Shown here one piece after another: positions 41,669-50,694 of a stretch of 64,000 nucleotides of DNA (its first letter is position 1; each line of letters begins with the position of its first letter). Source of the DNA: Mesorhizobium sp. B2-1-8 (GTDB lineage Bacteria; Pseudomonadota; Alphaproteobacteria; Rhizobiales; Rhizobiaceae); the NCBI RefSeq assembly GCF_006442545.2, contig NZ_CP083953.1, positions 310,001 to 374,000 on the forward strand. Reading direction: 5' to 3'. The notes beneath the pieces are model-generated. The model saw only the letters and a list, made by a program, of their open reading frames with translations, searched no databases and was not told where the DNA came from. A program made the position numbers and the translations under genes.

Positions 41669-41698
41669 TTAAGCTAAAGCGGCAATAAATTTCGTTTG
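41669..41698 (+). promoter_or_regulatory. Conserved LysR-regulon box D
   Basis: TTAAGCT, 17 bases, CGTTTG, with AATAAATTT before CGTTTG and GCAAAAAAA before the first element. The first half is the most divergent of the five boxes, but spacing and second half are exact. It faces the operon that starts near 41824. Confidence 0.6.
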
Positions 41699-41823
41699 TT
41701 TTGCATGCAAGGATGAGTGAAGCTTCCGCGCAGCGAAATTGACAGGATCCGGTGCCAGGCAGCAGGTTTCAGCGCCAGGATGTGGAAATCTTGGCGGTAT
41801 CGCGGGAAGGGCACGGGCTTAAG

Positions 41824-42339
41824 ATGGACATGCTTGAACACGACGTCGGACCACTTTCCGGTCGGGACATTCAGCGCCGTGTGGTATCCGCCGACCGCCT
41901 CAACGCGAATGACTGCGCCCCGATGGCTCCCGCGGATTACAACGCTCTCAAAGCACGGCTGCGTGAAGAACTGCTCCTGCAGGCACAGACCCGACTGCCG
42001 ATCACCTATGCAAGGCTGGCCGACAGCATGGTTGTTTCCGATGCAACGGGCGTGATCCGGGACGCACTTGAACAACTGATGGATGATGATGCGGACGACG
42101 GCCTGCCGTTGCTTGCGGCTGTTGCCGTGAAGGCGCTCGAACCTGGTCTGCCGGCTCCCTGGTTCTTCCGGAAAGCCGAGGACATTGGTCTGTTCGCCGG
42201 CGATCCGGCCGATCTGGAAGCCTATGCTTTCCATGCACGGGAGTTCTATCGCGCGATCAGCCTCCATGCTGGTTTGTCACACGACGGCCAAGGCTCTGGA
42301 AGAACCTTGCCGGCGGGTCCCGCGCCTGCAAACAGGTGA
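41824..42339 (+). CDS. Hypothetical protein, first gene of the box D operon
   Basis: A 171-residue helical protein if begun at ATG 41824, or 138 residues from ATG 41923. The convincing part is LKARLREELLLQAQTRLPIT, YARLADSMVVSDATGVIRDA, LEQLMDDDADDGLPLLAAVA and APWFFRKAEDIGLFAG. I do not recognise the family; the fold looks all-helical and soluble. It is followed after 11 bases by the CBS-BON gene. Confidence 0.6.
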   Translation: MDMLEHDVGPLSGRDIQRRVVSADRLNANDCAPMAPADYNALKARLREELLLQAQTRLPITYARLADSMVVSDATGVIRDALEQLMDDDADDGLPLLAAVAVKALEPGLPAPWFFRKAEDIGLFAGDPADLEAYAFHAREFYRAISLHAGLSHDGQGSGRTLPAGPAPANR

Positions 42340-42350
42340 AGGAGAACGAA

Positions 42351-43049
42351 ATGCTGATCGCCAAGGACGTTATGACCTCACCGGTTATCACAGTAGGGCC
42401 GGACAGTACGCTGGAAGAGGTCGCCGATATTCTTTTGTCGCATGGAATTAGTGCCGTGCCGGTGACTGATCGAGGTGTGTTGCTGGGCATCGTCAGTGAA
42501 GGAGACCTGATCCGCCGGGCAGAGATCGGTACGGCCCCGCAACATCGTTCCTGGTGGCTTCGGCTTTTCGGCAACAACGCCGCTCTTGCGGAAGGCTATC
42601 TCAAGTCTCATTCCGCGCATGTGACCGATGTCATGACAAGACAAGTTGCGACTGTGGCCGAGAACACGCCGGTTATGGAGATCGCCACGCTGCTTGAACA
42701 CAATCGGATCAAGCGTGTTCCGGTGCTACGCGACGGGCAGGTGATCGGGGTCGTCAGTCGCGCCAATCTGGTCCGGGCCTTTGTCGCCGCCAGGAAACGT
42801 TCTCGAGCCCCGGTCTGGCGCAACGACAGCAGTATCAGGTCGGAGATTCTTGATGCCTTGCGATTCGAATCATGGCCGTCGACCGGGAGTCCGGGTGTAA
42901 CTGTGAGCAACGGCGTGGTCACCTTATGGGGAGCTTACTTATCCGAGCAGGAGCGGAAAGCCTTGCTCATTCTGGCTGAAAACACCGCTGGCGTACGAGC
43001 TATCGACGATCACCGCATTCCCCTCGATATGACCTATGGCGTGGTCTGA
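42351..43049 (+). CDS. Two CBS domains plus BON domain protein
   Basis: A 232-residue protein. CBS domain 1 (residues 1-60: AKDVMTSPVITVGPDSTLEE, HGISAVPVTDRGVLLGIVSE), CBS domain 2 (about 85-145: VTDVMTRQVATVAENTPVME, IKRVPVLRDGQVIGVVSRAN) and a C-terminal BON domain (about 165-230: TVSNGVVTLWGAYLSEQERK, VRAIDDHRI). CBS pairs sense adenine nucleotides; BON domains bind membranes or other ligands. Such proteins are frequent in stress loci. ATG 42351 follows AAGGAGAACGAA. Confidence 0.9.
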   Translation: MLIAKDVMTSPVITVGPDSTLEEVADILLSHGISAVPVTDRGVLLGIVSEGDLIRRAEIGTAPQHRSWWLRLFGNNAALAEGYLKSHSAHVTDVMTRQVATVAENTPVMEIATLLEHNRIKRVPVLRDGQVIGVVSRANLVRAFVAARKRSRAPVWRNDSSIRSEILDALRFESWPSTGSPGVTVSNGVVTLWGAYLSEQERKALLILAENTAGVRAIDDHRIPLDMTYGVV

Positions 43050-43076
43050 AGGGCCGGATGAGCGCTGCATCAGACT

Positions 43077-43477
43077 ATGCCCTTGACGCTGACATTCCCG
43101 ATTTCCGAAGAGCAGATTCGACTGCGCGTCTACGCCTTCTGCGGCAAGATCCGCCCCGACGCAGATCTCGGGCCGAGTTTCGAGCGCTTCGCTGTCGGCG
43201 ATTGGGAAACGCATCTGGCGAAGACGTGCGATTTCTGGTCCTCGGCCATGCTGACCACCGGGCCCTCCAAGGCAAGTTTCGCCGCGGTCCGCAAGCACAT
43301 GGGTAGGTTGGAGACCGATCTGCTCGACCGGTGGCTTACCTTGTTTGGCGACAGTTGCGGCGAAGTGCTGGACAGCGAGACTGCGGGGCTCTGTTGGCTG
43401 AAGGCGGCCCACCTCGTCGAAAGCCTGAAGCTGATCTTGTCCTATCGTCCTGGCCCGGCATGGCTGAGACACGCCGC

Positions 43478-43481
<4 letters not shown>
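43077..43481 (+). CDS. Group III truncated haemoglobin-like protein
   Basis: A 134-residue globin-like protein. [40 protein letters not shown] and [20 protein letters not shown] follow the same pattern as the globin at 23074-23538. The usual histidine before RWLTLF (HFRRWLTLF in the other copy) is here [13 protein letters not shown], so the proximal haem ligand may be missing or shifted. Its stop overlaps the FdxA start (ATGA), so the two are coupled. Confidence 0.72.
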
Positions 43482-43816
<335 letters not shown>

Positions 43817-43821
43817 TCAAA

Positions 43822-45840
43822 ATGAACGCATATGCGCATCAGCCGTCGCCTCTGTACCTGGGCATCGACACCGGCGGCACCTACACTGATGCCGTGCTGT
43901 GGTCGGAATCGACAGGCATCGTGGCCAAGGCCAAATCGCTGACCACGCGGTACGATCTTGCCGAGGGCATCGCTGGCGCGGTCAACGCTGTTTTGTCCGA
44001 AGCCGCCATCGAACCTGGCGCGATCAAGCTCGTCTCGATGTCGACCACGCTCGCGACCAACGCCCTCGTCGAAGGGCAGGGCGGACGGGTCGTGCTGGTG
44101 ATGATCGGCTTTGCTGAAGCCGATCTTACCCGGAACGGATTGTCAAAAGCCCTCGGCTCCGATCCCGTGATCTTTTGCCCGGGCGGACATGACGTCCACG
44201 GCGATGCGCGTCAGCTGGTCCTGGACGCTCTCGTGGCTGCGTTGCCGTCTCTCGCCGACACGGTTTCTGGCGTCGCCGTAGCTTCTTATTTTGCGGTCCG
44301 CAATCCAGAACACGAGATCGCAGTGCGTGACGTCATCCGCGAGCGTACCGGGCTTCCAGTGACCTGTTCGCACGAACTGTCGTCGAAACTCGGCGGCCCG
44401 CGTCGGGCGCTGACGACGCTTCTCAATGCGCGACTGATCTCGATGATTGATCGCCTTGTCAACGCCACCGAAGGCTTTCTGGCAAGACGCGGGATCGTCG
44501 CTCCGCTCATGGTCGTGCGTGGCGATGGCGCGCTCATTACCGCTGAATTCGCCCGCGCCCGGCCGATCGAGACCATCCTCTCAGGACCAGCGGCAAGCCT
44601 GGTGGGGGCGCGCTACATGACTGGCGTTGATAACGCCGTGGTGTCCGATATCGGCGGCACCACCACCGACATCGCCGTTCTCGACGGCGGCCGCCTTCGG
44701 CTCGATCCGGAAGGTGCCACCGTCGGCGGAATGCGCACCATGGTTGAAGCCGTCGCCATGCGCACCTTTGGCCTCGGCGGGGATTCGGAAGTCTCGCTTC
44801 ACGAGCGGTCGCTGACTTCGACGATAGTGCTTGGGCCCCGTCGGCTCGTGCCGCTGGCGCTCGCCGCGGTGAAGCACGGCGATGCCGTCTACCAAGGCCT
44901 CAAGCGGCAATTGCTCAGTCCCAACGCCAGCCGTTTGGACGGTCGTTTCGCATTGCGCACAGGTGTGCCCGAAGGTCTGGCCGCAGGCCTGACGGTTACT
45001 GAGGCGCGGCTCTATGGCGACATTTCGGCAATTCCCGCCGCACTCGATCGGCTGCTCGTATCGACGTCACAGGTCGCGACGCTCAATCGCCTGGTCGCGC
45101 GCGGTCTGGTGCACATCGCGGGCTTCACGCCATCCGACGCGGCACACGTTCTGGGCCGGCAAGGAAATTGGGATCCTGTCGCGGCTCGATTGGGCGCCGA
45201 ATTGTTCGCACGCAAACGCTGCGGCCAGGGGCATCGCGTCGCCAGAGGCGCGGAAGCTTTTTCCGGGATGGTTCTCACCGCGGTGACCCGGCGTTCTGCC
45301 GAAGCCATTCTTGAAACCGTTTTTTCCGAGGACGGGCTGGATGGCGGGGTCTCGGTTGCCAATCCGCTGGTTCAGCGCGCGGTTGGCCGGCAAGGTGGCA
45401 TGGCGCGCCTGTCGATCGCACTCGACCGGCCGGTGATCGGCCTCGGCGCTTCGGCATCGCTTCACTACGCGAGTCTGCCGCATTTGATTGGCAATGACTG
45501 CACCATTGCCGAACACGCCGACGTCGCAAACGCACTGGGTGCCGTCGTCGGGCAAGTGCGGATGTCGGCGGAAGCGCGCGTCAGCCAGCCGGAGATCGGG
45601 CTATTCCGTCTGAATTCAGGCGAGCGGCTGGACGACTATGACACCGAGGACGAAGCAATGGCTGCCGCCGAAACCCACATTCGCGCCTTGGCAGCAGGTC
45701 TCGCCGAGCGCGCGGGGACCGATCAGGCGCGAATCGAAATCTCACGCGACATAAGGGTTGCTACAATCGAAGGAGAGCGAAGTTTCGTCGAAGCCATCGT
45801 CGTCGCGACAGCCACCGGGCGGCCGCGCGTCGCGTCATGA
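43822..45840 (+). CDS. Hydantoinase/oxoprolinase-family protein (HyuA-like)
   Basis: A 672-residue ATP-dependent hydantoinase A-type protein. N-terminal domain: LYLGIDTGGTYTDAVLWSES, LVSMSTTLATNALVEGQGGR; central actin-like ATPase segment: VVSDIGGTTTDIAVLDGGRL, ETILSGPAASLVGARYMTG. The HyuB partner that normally forms the amidase is absent, so the substrate and activity are open. It is 5 bases after FdxA, in the same operon. Confidence 0.85.
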   Translation: MNAYAHQPSPLYLGIDTGGTYTDAVLWSESTGIVAKAKSLTTRYDLAEGIAGAVNAVLSEAAIEPGAIKLVSMSTTLATNALVEGQGGRVVLVMIGFAEADLTRNGLSKALGSDPVIFCPGGHDVHGDARQLVLDALVAALPSLADTVSGVAVASYFAVRNPEHEIAVRDVIRERTGLPVTCSHELSSKLGGPRRALTTLLNARLISMIDRLVNATEGFLARRGIVAPLMVVRGDGALITAEFARARPIETILSGPAASLVGARYMTGVDNAVVSDIGGTTTDIAVLDGGRLRLDPEGATVGGMRTMVEAVAMRTFGLGGDSEVSLHERSLTSTIVLGPRRLVPLALAAVKHGDAVYQGLKRQLLSPNASRLDGRFALRTGVPEGLAAGLTVTEARLYGDISAIPAALDRLLVSTSQVATLNRLVARGLVHIAGFTPSDAAHVLGRQGNWDPVAARLGAELFARKRCGQGHRVARGAEAFSGMVLTAVTRRSAEAILETVFSEDGLDGGVSVANPLVQRAVGRQGGMARLSIALDRPVIGLGASASLHYASLPHLIGNDCTIAEHADVANALGAVVGQVRMSAEARVSQPEIGLFRLNSGERLDDYDTEDEAMAAAETHIRALAAGLAERAGTDQARIEISRDIRVATIEGERSFVEAIVVATATGRPRVAS

Positions 45841-46257
45841 CGCAGATCAGAGCCCCCTCCGGTCATGACCGCAGGTCCCGCGACGAGCGCGTGCCGGTAC
45901 AAAGACCGAAGCAAGCAATGGTGCCAGAAACAGCGAACCAAGCTGCGCCGTGGTCGGCGTCACAGACTCGTAGCAGGCTCACCAGCTAACCGGCGGCATG
46001 GGCATTGTCGCGACGCCACGATGGACACACCAAGAGCGAGGTGGGAGTCGGTTTTTCACGGACTGTTTCGATGCCATTTTGGTTCTCCTTCAGGATCCTG
46101 ACGACGTGTGTCGAGAACGCGGCGGACGTGAAACTGGAGGAGAGGTTTCGAAACCTTCCCGTGGTTCGCCATGGGTGCGAACCTTGCTCCCTGCCTGTCG
46201 GGAACCAATCCTCGCTGGGCGCATCCAATAGTTTCGAGCGTGGACCCGGAGAGACCG
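45841..46257. other. Intergenic region, no gene seen
   Basis: About 415 bases between the hydantoinase and folE genes with no reading frame I would defend. Confidence 0.4.
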
Positions 46258-46887
46258 ATGGACCTGCATTCGCAAATTCTGGACGGCGCCGAAGACCGCG
46301 TGCCGGCCTCCGCCGAGGGAAGTTCAGCGGGAAACGGGACGCCCAAGACAATCGGCTGCGCCCGCCCGACGCGCTTCGATGCAGAGGCCGCGGTCAGGAC
46401 GTTGATCTCATGGGTCGGAGACGATCCGGCCCGACCCGGGCTTGTCGATACTCCTGCGCGTGTCGTTCGTGCTTATGAAGAGTGGTTTGCCGGCTATCGG
46501 CAAGATCCTGTGAGACTGCTCGAACGGACGTTCGATGAGATCGGCGGCTATGACCAGGCGGTCGAACTGCACGACATAGCGTTTCATTCGTTCTGCGAAC
46601 ACCACATGGCGGCAATCCACGGCAAGGCATACGTCGCCTACATGCCCGTCAGCCGCGTGGTGGGTATCTCCAAATTGGCAAGGGTTGTCGAGGCTTGTGC
46701 CTGTCGCCTGCAGATACAGGAGCGGCTCGCGGAAGACATCGCTCGCGCCATTGAGGATGCCCTGCAGCCGGGTGGAGTGGCCGTCGTGCTTGTTGCCGAG
46801 CATGGCTGCATGACATCGCGTGGCATCCACGCGCACGGCACGCGCCTGGTCACCAAATGGAGGTTTTCGACACGGACCTCGATCTGA
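46258..46887 (+). CDS. folE: GTP cyclohydrolase I
   Basis: A 209-residue GTP cyclohydrolase I. Signatures are DDPARPGLVDTPARVVRAYE, the zinc site FHSFCEHHMAAIHGKAYVAY, SRVVGISKLARVVEACACRL, and VVLVAEHGCMTSRGIHAHGT. It makes dihydroneopterin triphosphate for folate and pterin synthesis. An N-terminal extension of about 35 residues is poorly conserved. ATG 46258 follows GGAGAGACCG. A housekeeping copy may exist elsewhere, since this one is in an accessory region with another folate gene at 37147. Confidence 0.9.
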   Translation: MDLHSQILDGAEDRVPASAEGSSAGNGTPKTIGCARPTRFDAEAAVRTLISWVGDDPARPGLVDTPARVVRAYEEWFAGYRQDPVRLLERTFDEIGGYDQAVELHDIAFHSFCEHHMAAIHGKAYVAYMPVSRVVGISKLARVVEACACRLQIQERLAEDIARAIEDALQPGGVAVVLVAEHGCMTSRGIHAHGTRLVTKWRFSTRTSI

Positions 46888-46929
46888 GGCGCGAATTCCT
46901 GTCGTCGATTCCAGTGTGACGAATTTTCG

Positions 46930-46957
46930 GGAACCCTTGTTGTCGAGACCCATCTAT
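46930..46957 (+). promoter_or_regulatory. Possible ECF-type promoter of the sigma factor gene
   Basis: GGAACCC, 16 bases, TCTAT. The pattern fits sigma-E-type promoters (GGAACY, about 16 bases, TCT) and lies 22 bases before the sigma factor start, which would allow autoregulation. Single occurrence, so tentative. Confidence 0.35.
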
Positions 46958-46978
46958 TGAAGGGCAAGGAGACTGCTC

Positions 46979-47653
46979 ATGTTGTACGTTCGACGAGACG
47001 CGACCGAAATCATCGCCGCCTCTGATGACCTGGTATTGGCACAGCGCGCCATGGCGCGCGACGGCGCTGCCTTCCGCACCATCATCAAGACGCATAACCA
47101 GCGGCTTTACCGGATCGCGCGCGGCGTGGTGCGCAACGACAGCGAGGCCGAGGACGTCGTCCAGGAGGCCTATGTCAGGGCCTTTGCCCATCTCGAAAGT
47201 TTTCGCGGCGACGCCTCGCTCGGCACGTGGCTGTCGCGCATCGTCATCAACGAAGCGCTTGGCCGGTTGCGTAAAAGACGGCGAACGGTGACGATGCCCG
47301 ACAACCCCCAAGCCGAAATCATCCGGTTCCCCCTCAACCCAACCGACGATCCGGAGCGGACGATGGCGCAACGGCAGATTCTGGCCCTTGTCGAACGGGC
47401 GACCGACACCCTTCCAGATCTTTACCGGATGGTGTTCGTGGCACGGGTGATCGAGGGCCTGAGCATTGAAGAGACGTCAGAACTACTCGGCGTGCGCCCC
47501 GAAACTATCAAGACCCGCCTGCATCGCGCCCGCGTCCTGCTGCGCAAGGCGCTGGACGACCAAATCGGGCCAGTGCTCCTCGATGCCTTTCCCTTCGCCG
47601 GCCGGCGCTGCGAACGGCTGACCGCTGCCGTGATGGAGCGGCTCGGCTTGTGA
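46979..47653 (+). CDS. ECF-family RNA polymerase sigma factor
   Basis: A 224-residue sigma factor. Region 2: FRTIIKTHNQRLYRIARGVV, SEAEDVVQEAYVRAFAHLES, GTWLSRIVINEALGRLRKRR. Region 4: LPDLYRMVFVARVIEGLSIE, ETSELLGVRPETIKTRLHRA. A C-terminal tail FPFAGRRCERLTAAVMERLG contains one Cys. No anti-sigma gene follows, which is unusual; the next gene is a DUF4142 protein. It probably responds to stress through an unlinked anti-sigma or through its own level. Confidence 0.9.
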   Translation: MLYVRRDATEIIAASDDLVLAQRAMARDGAAFRTIIKTHNQRLYRIARGVVRNDSEAEDVVQEAYVRAFAHLESFRGDASLGTWLSRIVINEALGRLRKRRRTVTMPDNPQAEIIRFPLNPTDDPERTMAQRQILALVERATDTLPDLYRMVFVARVIEGLSIEETSELLGVRPETIKTRLHRARVLLRKALDDQIGPVLLDAFPFAGRRCERLTAAVMERLGL

Positions 47654-47774
47654 GACTGATCCTGGTCGAATTCAGCTGATTTGGCGGGAACGTTTGCCGC
47701 TACCCAGCATCCAATTGACCGTCAACTGAAAACGATGCCCGATGCGATTTTCGAGTCCGGGCGAAGGAGATCTC

Positions 47775-48299
47775 ATGCTTATTCGTCACACTGCCGCCCT
47801 GGCCGCCTTGCTGCTGCTCGGCACAGCCCCGCTCGCGCAAGCCGCCGATAAACCAACCGACCCGCAGATCGCGCACATCGCCTATACTGCCGGCGTGATC
47901 GATGTCGAGGCGGCCAAGCAAGCGCTCAAGAAATCAAGGAACAAAGAGGTGCTCGCCTTCGCCAAGGACATGGTGCGCGACCACGAAGCGGTGAACAAGC
48001 AGGCGCTCGATCTCGTCAAGAAGCTCAAGGTGACGCCGGAAGACAACGCCACCAGCAAGGCGCTCACCAAAGCCGCCACGGAAGAGCGGGCCAAGCTCGC
48101 CGACCTGAAGGGTGCGGCCTTCGACAAAGCCTATGTCGACAATGAAGTGGCCTACCACAAGCAGGTAGACGGCGCTCTCGAAACGCTGCTCATTCCTTCA
48201 GCCAGCAATGCCGAACTGAAGAGCCTGCTGGAGACCGGCCTGAAGATATTTCAGGGCCATGAGCAGCATGCCGAACACGTCGCCAGTATGCTGAAATGA
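47775..48299 (+). CDS. DUF4142 periplasmic protein
   Basis: A 174-residue exported four-helix protein of the DUF4142 family. The signal peptide covers residues 1-23 (ALAALLLLGTAPLAQA). The mature part shows IAHIAYTAGVIDVEAAKQAL, NKEVLAFAKDMVRDHEAVNK and AYVDNEVAYHKQVDGALETL, with conserved His residues that can bind metal in this ferritin-like fold. ATG 47775 follows GAAGGAGATC. Its stop overlaps the cupredoxin start (ATGA), so the two periplasmic proteins are coupled. Confidence 0.87.
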   Translation: MLIRHTAALAALLLLGTAPLAQAADKPTDPQIAHIAYTAGVIDVEAAKQALKKSRNKEVLAFAKDMVRDHEAVNKQALDLVKKLKVTPEDNATSKALTKAATEERAKLADLKGAAFDKAYVDNEVAYHKQVDGALETLLIPSASNAELKSLLETGLKIFQGHEQHAEHVASMLK

Positions 48300-48604
48300 G
48301 GCCGGCGTTGATGGTGCCGACATTGGCGCTGACGTTCATTGCAGCGCCGGTGAAGGCCGAAACCATTCAGGTCACCATCGACAAGCTGGTGTTCTCGCCA
48401 GCCACCGTCGAGGCGAAGGTAGGCGATACGATCGAGTGGGTGAACAAGGACATGTTCGCCCACACGGCCACCGTCAAGGGCGGTTGGGAGGTGATGATCC
48501 CGCCGAAGAAGTCCGCAAGCCTGACATTGAAGGCCGCGGGAGCGGTCGACTATTTCTGCCGCTTCCATCCCAACATGAGGGGTCACATCGCGGTGGCGCC
48601 GTAG
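48296..48604 (+). CDS. Cupredoxin (pseudoazurin/amicyanin-like)
   Basis: A 102-residue small blue copper protein. A signal peptide lies at residues 1-21 (VPTLALTFIAAPVKA). The copper ligands are His in NKDMFAHTATVKGG and Cys-x2-His-x2-Met in FCRFHPNM, as in amicyanin-type proteins. It is followed by a strong terminator at 48612. Coupled to the DUF4142 gene, as often seen in rhizobial stress loci. Confidence 0.9.
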   Translation: MRPALMVPTLALTFIAAPVKAETIQVTIDKLVFSPATVEAKVGDTIEWVNKDMFAHTATVKGGWEVMIPPKKSASLTLKAAGAVDYFCRFHPNMRGHIAVAP

Positions 48605-48611
48605 CTGGAGC

Positions 48612-48641
48612 GTGGGATCGCGGCAGGCGCCGCGATCCCAC
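48612..48641 (+). terminator. Perfect 13-bp stem-loop
   Basis: GTGGGATCGCGGC, loop AGGC, GCCGCGATCCCAC, directly after the cupredoxin stop. No long T run follows, but the stability suggests termination of the operon that starts with the DUF4142 gene. Confidence 0.7.
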
Positions 48642-48658
48642 AATTGGGGAGGTGCGTC

Positions 48659-48823
48659 GTGACCAAGCCGGTTGCACAACCCAAGGCCGCGCTTGCCTTT
48701 GCGGGCGGCGGCAGCTTCGGCGCTATTGAGGTTGCCGTGCTGAGCTCACTCGCGCGTCGCGGCATTGCAGCGGATATGGTTGTCGATCGAGCGTCAGAAC
48801 CGGATACGCATCGTGACGACTGA
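48659..48823 (+). pseudogene. Patatin-like phospholipase, 5' fragment
   Basis: GTG 48659 with GGGGAGG upstream opens a 54-residue frame. KAALAFAGGGSFGAIEVAVL contains the oxyanion-hole glycine run of patatin-like phospholipases, and SLARRGIAADMVV follows, but the GxSxG nucleophile segment that should come next is replaced by unrelated sequence (DRASEPDTHRDD) and a stop. Only the first sixth of the gene is left. Confidence 0.6.
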
Positions 48824-48856
48824 TGTTGTAGCCCCAAACAGTCTTGCGCTGAACAC

Positions 48857-49230
48857 GGCGCCTACACGTCAGAACTCCTGCGCGGCGGTTTGATGTCGGT
48901 TCCGGTCGGTCTCGCGACCCAGGCGTGCGGCATGTCGCGCGTGCTGCGGTTCGGCCGCATCGAGTTTCCGCTCGCAATCCGCCGGGCGCTGCCGGCCCAT
49001 GGCAATGAGCTTATCCTTGTCGTGAAAGGACCAGCCTTGCTTCGACAATCACGGTGCTCGAAACCGGGTATGCCAAGCGACTGATGAACCAGACCTTCGC
49101 GATCTTCGAGATATTCGACATTGCCGGGGTGCTCTATCTCGCAATCAATCTGCTGTTGATCGCGATCATCCGTTCCATAGAATGTTTTCTCATGCGGCAT
49201 GAAAACTCATCTGGTAAGATGACGGCGTGA
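48857..49230 (+). pseudogene. Remnant of an amino acid ABC transporter permease
   Basis: The frame from 48857 reads GAYTSELLRGGLMSVPVGLA, RVLRFGRIEFPLAIRRALPA and GNELILVVKGPAL, the second half of a HisM/GlnP-type permease with its EAA loop damaged. Near 49040 the frame shifts and continues as STITVLETGYAKRLMNQTFA and IAGVLYLAINLLLIAIIRSI to the TGA at 49230. The N-terminal half is missing. The break is again of the one-base-deletion type. Confidence 0.65.
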
Positions 49231-49625
49231 AGCTCAACTTAGTCGACTGCAGTTCCATGCGCCAGCCAAGACAAGTGGCGGACCACGGAAACCATCTGGA
49301 CTTTTCGCGGTTCCTCCGAGCTCCCGACGATGCGCGTATTCCCAAGCGTTAGCTGTAGTGCCTGGGCCGTGCGCCGGAATTTTCGAAAGTTGGAGTAGGC
49401 GGGCGCTACGCGGATCTGCTCCCAAGTTGAACGGCGGCAACCGGACCATCCGAAATGCAGAGGCAAGAGCGCCTGCTCTCTCGAAGGCCAAGATAACGGG
49501 ATCTGATGGAGTCATGTCATGTACTTATTTGCCGGCGCCAATTTGCGAAACTAGCGTTGTGAGACTGGCCAAGGCGGAAAAATAATGAGCCGAGGTCTGG
49601 TTCAACTCACAACGGAGTGACGGGC
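49231..49625. other. Intergenic region before the first ABC importer of the creatinine island
   Basis: About 395 bases; no gene seen. It should hold the promoter of the 49626-53863 operon, but I see no clear motif. Confidence 0.4.
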
Positions 49626-50669
49626 ATGGCGATCAAATCAATCGGACCGGCGCTAATTTTCTCCATCGGCGTGCTTTTTTCGACAACGGTGATGGCGCAG
49701 GACGCGCTCTCCGTCATGAGTTTCGGCGGCGCCTACCAGGAAGCGCAGCGCAAGGCCGTATTCGAAACCTACACAGCCAGCACAGGCATCAAGATTGACG
49801 AACAGGAATATGGCGGGGAAATCGCCAAGATCAAGGCGATGATCGAATCCGGAAACACCACCATAGACGTCGTCGATGTTGATGCGCCCACGTTGTTGCA
49901 AGGCTGCGATGAGGGCATTTTCGAAAAGATCGACTGGTCAACGATCGGCCCGAAAGAGGATTGGATTGAAGGCACGACGTCCGATTGTGGCGTTGGCACC
50001 ATTGTCTATGCGACGACGCTTGCCTATGACGGCGCCAAACTTTCCGACGGCCCGAAGACGATCAAGGATCTGTTCGACACGAACAAATACCCGGGGAAGC
50101 GGGGCCTGTGGAAGAACCCGGCAACCAATCTCGAATTTGCGTTGCTTGCTGACGGAGTGCCCCCGGGCCAGGTCTATGAGACGCTTTCGACGCCCGCGGG
50201 TCTCGACAGGGCCTTCGCCAAGCTCGATACCATCAAGGATAGCATCGTGTGGTGGGAAGCAGGCGCACAAGCACCGCAGCTGCTTGCCTCGGGCGAGGTG
50301 ACGATGACAACTGCCTGGAATGGCCGCATCTACAACGCCAACAAAGAGGGCAAGGACTTCCGCATCGTCTGGGACAACCAGATCCTCGATTCCAACTACT
50401 GGGTGATTCCGAAGGGCGCCAAGAATGCGGAAAGCTCCCTGGCCTTTATCAAATACGCAGCTGATCCCAAAATCCTGGCGGGCATCACCAAGTACATCCC
50501 TTACGGACCGGTGCGGAAATCCGCTTCCCAATTCGTAGCGCCCGAAGACGCCAAGAACTTGCCAACCAGCCCGCAAAACCTGACCGTTTCGCTGACGCTG
50601 GACAATGGGTTCTGGGCTGACAACGGAGATGAAATCCGCAAGCGGTTCACGACGTGGCTCGCACAATAG
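49626..50669 (+). CDS. ABC binding protein, spermidine/putrescine (PotD) type
   Basis: A 347-residue extracellular solute-binding protein of family 1 (PotD/opine type). The signal peptide ends near residue 25 (FSTTVMAQ). The mature part begins DALSVMSFGGAYQEAQRKAV, with GGEIAKIKAMIESGNTTIDV, TSDCGVGTIVYATTLAYDGA and GRIYNANKEGKDFRIVWDNQ. This class binds polyamines, opines or amidine-like cations. It is first in an operon with ATPase and two permeases, and the creatinase genes downstream make creatine or creatinine a plausible ligand. ATG 49626 is preferred to GTG 49617. Confidence 0.87.
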   Translation: MAIKSIGPALIFSIGVLFSTTVMAQDALSVMSFGGAYQEAQRKAVFETYTASTGIKIDEQEYGGEIAKIKAMIESGNTTIDVVDVDAPTLLQGCDEGIFEKIDWSTIGPKEDWIEGTTSDCGVGTIVYATTLAYDGAKLSDGPKTIKDLFDTNKYPGKRGLWKNPATNLEFALLADGVPPGQVYETLSTPAGLDRAFAKLDTIKDSIVWWEAGAQAPQLLASGEVTMTTAWNGRIYNANKEGKDFRIVWDNQILDSNYWVIPKGAKNAESSLAFIKYAADPKILAGITKYIPYGPVRKSASQFVAPEDAKNLPTSPQNLTVSLTLDNGFWADNGDEIRKRFTTWLAQ

Positions 50670-50694
50670 CGCGGCCATCCGGAGGATAGCATCG

